The translations under genes were made by a program, and so were the position numbers. From NCBI RefSeq assembly GCF_014201115.1, contig NZ_JACHDO010000001.1, forward strand, positions 5,146,001 through 5,210,000: a stretch of DNA of 64,000 nt, read 5' to 3'. Within the stretch, counting starts at the first letter, position 1. Every line of letters starts with the position of its first letter. This document shows, in pieces, positions 61,652 through 64,000 of the stretch. Under the pieces are notes generated by a model. That model was not told the origin of the DNA. It did not search any database and saw only the letters and a program-made list of their open reading frames with translations. The DNA comes from Nocardiopsis metallicus (GTDB lineage Bacteria; Actinomycetota; Actinomycetes; Streptosporangiales; Streptosporangiaceae).

Positions 61652-62931
61652 TCGACGTGACACGCACGCTCAGCCCGGACGGCGGAATCTCACGAGTGCT
61701 GTCGCTAGCGCCGCCCCGCCGGCCGCACAACCCGCTGTGGTGCGCGGGGGTGGAACTCAACGCCCCGCCTGGGCTGTCCGCCGAGGAGACCCCGCTGTCC
61801 GCCCGTATGGTGGGCGCGCACGGCCACTCCCGTTCCGACGCCCTCCTACGCGGGAGCGGTGAGGCGGTGGAACGCTTCGCCCTACACCCCTTGCCGGGTG
61901 TGCGCGCCGTGCGGGGCCGGGCCGCCGACCTCCCCCACCCCGCGCTGGGGTTCCGCGATCCGGATGTGGCCCTGGGCGACCCGGCCGCCGCCAACGCGGA
62001 ACTGCACTGGTACGAAGGTCGGCGCCTGCGTGACTCCGCACCGGTCATGATCCCGGCTCCGTTGGTGGACTGGCCCGCTGACCCCGTGGAATCCCGTTAC
62101 TTCGACCCCGGGCCGTCCGGGGCCGCGGCTGGGAACTCGGCGGAGATGGCCCTGAGGTCCGCGCTCCTGGAGGTCCTGGAGCGCGACGCGGTCATCGTGG
62201 CCTGGGAGCGCGGACTGCGGCTCCCCTCCTACACCGACCCCGGGCAGGTGGCACCCGAGACGGCCGGGGCGGGGGCGGTACGCTCCGCGCTGAAGTCACT
62301 GTGGTCCCTGGCGCGAGGCGAGGGCCTGGCTCCGAAGCTGGCGAGGCTGCCCACCGCGGTCCCGCAGGTGTGGTGCTTCGTGGCCGCTCTCGTGGACCCC
62401 GTGCGCCCGGGTGCACTGGCCTCGGTGGGCCTGAAGGCCTCGGACCGTCCGTGGGAGGCCCTGTTGGGTGCCTTCCAGGAGGCGTGGCAGGTGCGGACCG
62501 CGTTGGAGCTCTCCCGTGAGGGGCTGGGCGCGACACCTCTGGAGGGCGCCATCACCGACGAGGACGACCGCATCCGACACATGCTAACGCCCGAGGGTTT
62601 CGATTCGACCCGGGACTGGGTGGAAGGGTTCGTCCCCGGGGAACGGCCTGCCCCTCCCACCCCTGTGACCAGTGAGGACCTACTCACCGGCATCCTGGCT
62701 GACGGCGGGGACCCGGTGTCCGTGAACCTGACGCCGAGGCTGCCCGAGCAGCTCCAGAACATGGGCTGGCACGCGACGAAGGTGATACCGGTGGGCTATC
62801 AGCACCTCCGGATGGACGAACGTCCCACGTGGAGCTGGAACCGTCCGCGCCTGGAGTCGGCCCCGGAGCGCACCGGCCTGACCGCCCGGTACGCGGGGGC
62901 TTCACCGGAGCGGCCGCACCCGCTTCCCTGA
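61648..62931 (+). CDS. YcaO-domain protein with C-terminal PxPxP, no visible partner
   Basis: The 427-residue protein has the YcaO ATP-binding motifs: RSDALLRGSGEAVERFAL (Glu72, Glu75) and GNSAEMALRSALLEVLERDA with VAWERGLRL. It ends PERPHPLP, giving the PxPxP tail seen in azoline-forming YcaO cyclodehydratases. Such enzymes normally need an E1-like or ocin-ThiF partner, and thioamide-forming ones often a TfuA; neither is in the window. It is translationally coupled to the LanKC-like gene. Its product modification is therefore unknown: azoline from Ser/Thr, thioamide or amidine are the candidates. Confidence 0.85.
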   Translation: MIDVTRTLSPDGGISRVLSLAPPRRPHNPLWCAGVELNAPPGLSAEETPLSARMVGAHGHSRSDALLRGSGEAVERFALHPLPGVRAVRGRAADLPHPALGFRDPDVALGDPAAANAELHWYEGRRLRDSAPVMIPAPLVDWPADPVESRYFDPGPSGAAAGNSAEMALRSALLEVLERDAVIVAWERGLRLPSYTDPGQVAPETAGAGAVRSALKSLWSLARGEGLAPKLARLPTAVPQVWCFVAALVDPVRPGALASVGLKASDRPWEALLGAFQEAWQVRTALELSREGLGATPLEGAITDEDDRIRHMLTPEGFDSTRDWVEGFVPGERPAPPTPVTSEDLLTGILADGGDPVSVNLTPRLPEQLQNMGWHATKVIPVGYQHLRMDERPTWSWNRPRLESAPERTGLTARYAGASPERPHPLP

Positions 62932-62951
62932 GGACCGCGAACACCGCGGGG

Positions 62952-62977
62952 CCCCGGGGAGATCCGTCTCCTCGGGG
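62952..62977 (+). terminator. Terminator after YcaO gene
   Basis: CCCCGGGGAG (62952-62961) pairs with CTCCTCGGGG (62968-62977) with one G-T pair, 20 bases past the YcaO stop. It closes the main RiPP operon. Confidence 0.75.
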
Positions 62978-62997
62978 TCGGCCCAGTTCTGAAAAAA

Positions 62998-63026
62998 CAC
63001 CCCTGAACTGCTGGAACAAGAAGAAA
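62998..63026 (+). promoter_or_regulatory. Second copy of the RiPP cluster upstream element
   Basis: CACCCCTGAACTG (62998-63010) and AGAAGAAA (63019-63026) repeat the element at 49454-49492 with a shorter gap. They lie 88-116 bases before the secreted peptide gene. Confidence 0.5.
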
Positions 63027-63113
63027 ATAGCCCGGAGATAAGGCGGGGAACGGCTCTCTTCCTACCTTGGAGACATCAGAGAACGACAGGCTGAACAGAC
63101 CGCAGGAGCAGAG

Positions 63114-63359
63114 ATGAACATCCCCCGCCTGGCCCTCACCGCTGCCGCCGCCATCGCCGCGTTCTCCTTCTTCGGAGCCTCGCCCGCTGCGGCCGCTGAA
63201 GCCCCAGTGACTCAGTCCGCCGCCTCGAACGCTCTCCCCGGACTCCCCACGACCGGCACCCCGGTCCGCATCGTGGACGAGGTCGTGACCGGTGTCTGCG
63301 GCGTCATCAAGCTGGGCCCGTGCGAGCGGGCGAACGGCGACCCCTGGAAGGACAGCTGA
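63114..63359 (+). CDS. Small secreted peptide with one Cys pair
   Basis: The 81-residue peptide has a clear Sec signal (PRLALTAAAAIAAFSFFGAS, cleavage near AAAA-E) and a mature part of about 52 residues with two Cys (VCGVIKLGPCERANGD) that could form a disulfide. The family is not recognised. AGGAGCAGAG precedes the ATG. An upstream element shared with the RiPP operon suggests joint control; it might be an immunity, signalling or companion peptide. An internal LPTTG is not followed by a membrane tail and is not a sortase signal. Confidence 0.65.
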   Translation: MNIPRLALTAAAAIAAFSFFGASPAAAAEAPVTQSAASNALPGLPTTGTPVRIVDEVVTGVCGVIKLGPCERANGDPWKDS

Positions 63360-63363
63360 GCCG

Positions 63364-64000
63364 TCAGGCCTGTTCCGCCAGCATTCTCTCGACCATGGCG
63401 TGGGCCTCCTGGTCCCGGAGCTCCTCGTAGAGGGAGCGCGCCTGGAGCAGGGTCGAGCGACCGCTCTCCAGCTGCCCCTGGGCTAGATACGCCTTACCCA
63501 GGCTCTTGAGCAGGGCGGCCTCGCCATTCGGGTCGTTGATCCGCCGGACCAGTTCCAGGGCCGTGGTCAGCTTCTCCACCGCCGACCCGTACTCGGCCAG
63601 ATGCAGGTGGGACCGGCCGATCCACCAGTAGGCCTGGGCCCGCCCCCGAACGTCACCGATCCTTTCGGCCAGGGCCAGGGCCTCCTCCAACTCCGCCCAG
63701 CCCCGCACGGTCTCCCCGGTGAGGACCCGCAGATAGCCCAGCAGTAGGAGGCAGCGCCGCTGTCCGACCCGGTTACCGAGGCGGACCAGGCCCTCCAGTG
63801 CCCGCTCCCCGTACCCGATCGCGCCCTTGTAGTCCCCTTCCGCCCTGCACCGGAAGGCCAGGTGCGTCAACGCCAGCATCTCTCCCTGCTCGTGGCCGAG
63901 GTCGACGAACTCGGCCAGGGCGTTCTCCGTGAAACGCTGCCGTACGGAGGGCCCGTGCCGGTCCCGCAGCAGGAACCCCACCTCCGTGTCGAGGGCGGCG
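63364..64000 (-). CDS. TPR-repeat protein, C-terminal part (5' end beyond window)
   Basis: The frame is open from 63364 through the right edge. Five or so TPR-like repeats are visible (ALTHLAFRCRAEGDYKGAIG, GRAQAYWWIGRSHLHLAEYG, ALLKSLGKAYLAQGQLESGR). Such C-termini are common in NB-ARC/SARP-type (AfsR-like) or LuxR-type regulators of actinomycetes, so this may be a cluster regulator, but the N-terminal part is not seen. It converges on the secreted peptide gene. Confidence 0.75.
   Translation of the reverse strand, partial: AALDTEVGFLLRDRHGPSVRQRFTENALAEFVDLGHEQGEMLALTHLAFRCRAEGDYKGAIGYGERALEGLVRLGNRVGQRRCLLLLGYLRVLTGETVRGWAELEEALALAERIGDVRGRAQAYWWIGRSHLHLAEYGSAVEKLTTALELVRRINDPNGEAALLKSLGKAYLAQGQLESGRSTLLQARSLYEELRDQEAHAMVERMLAEQA

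Noticed and set aside
63246..63260. LPTTG in the small secreted peptide as sortase signal
   Set aside because: It is in the middle of the mature peptide and lacks the hydrophobic segment and basic tail needed for sorting.

Overview
The window is high-GC actinobacterial DNA. A conservon, a dnaK-grpE-dnaJ-hspR-clpB locus with an HspR-type operator, Scr1-type XRE/DUF397 pairs, an F420-type LLM oxidoreductase, ECF42/DGPF genes and an EtfD-like Fe-S oxidoreductase point to a filamentous actinomycete. Nocardiopsis or a close relative is my best guess; this is inference from gene content and style, not from a search.

Layout. Positions 1-381 hold the 5' part of a methyltransferase on the minus strand. 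A conservon (sensor-like kinase, roadblock protein, DUF742, GTPase-like protein) plus a GAF protein follows at 1249-4988. Housekeeping and accessory genes fill 5135-13999: acyl-CoA dehydrogenase, a TetR/MFS efflux pair, GNAT, a DivIVA-like coiled-coil protein, a gamma-carbonic-anhydrase-like protein and two unknowns. At 14141-20409 lies an ABC-2 exporter operon linked to an unusual tandem histidine kinase and interrupted by an IS701-family element. At 20976-22845 a DUF418 gene meets a decapitated hydrolase head to head. An EtfD-like gene and the heat-shock locus occupy 22948-33117. An IS with 49-bp inverted repeats, a WhiJ-like XRE/DUF397/ATPase region, an epimerase and an ECF42-DGPF pair fill 33247-42209. 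A mobile-element pile-up follows (MFS pseudogene, transposase scrap, IS3-family element, group II intron, IS5-family element; 42403-48924), with a SARP-like regulator embedded at 43058-43627.

The most notable locus is a RiPP gene cluster at 49625-62931, preceded by a strong terminator. Its core matches the daptide class: an RRE-type accessory protein, a methyltransferase, a class III aminotransferase and an Fe-ADH-like oxidative decarboxylase in overlapping order, then three 53-residue precursors that all end in Ile-Thr, an ABC exporter and a membrane metalloprotease. In daptides the C-terminal Thr is decarboxylated, transaminated and dimethylated. Enzymes of other RiPP classes are added to this set: a class III lanthipeptide synthetase (lyase-kinase-cyclase) with conserved lyase and kinase residues, an F420-type LLM oxidoreductase, and a YcaO protein ending in a PxPxP motif. 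The precursors have many Ser/Thr and no Cys. I infer that the kinase/lyase dehydrates Ser/Thr, that the LLM enzyme may reduce the dehydro residues to D-amino acids, that MpaB/C/D/M-like enzymes convert the C-terminal Thr to an amine, and that YcaO adds an unknown backbone change. A small secreted Cys-pair peptide downstream shares an upstream sequence element with the first gene of the cluster. A TPR protein that runs off the right edge may be part of a regulator.
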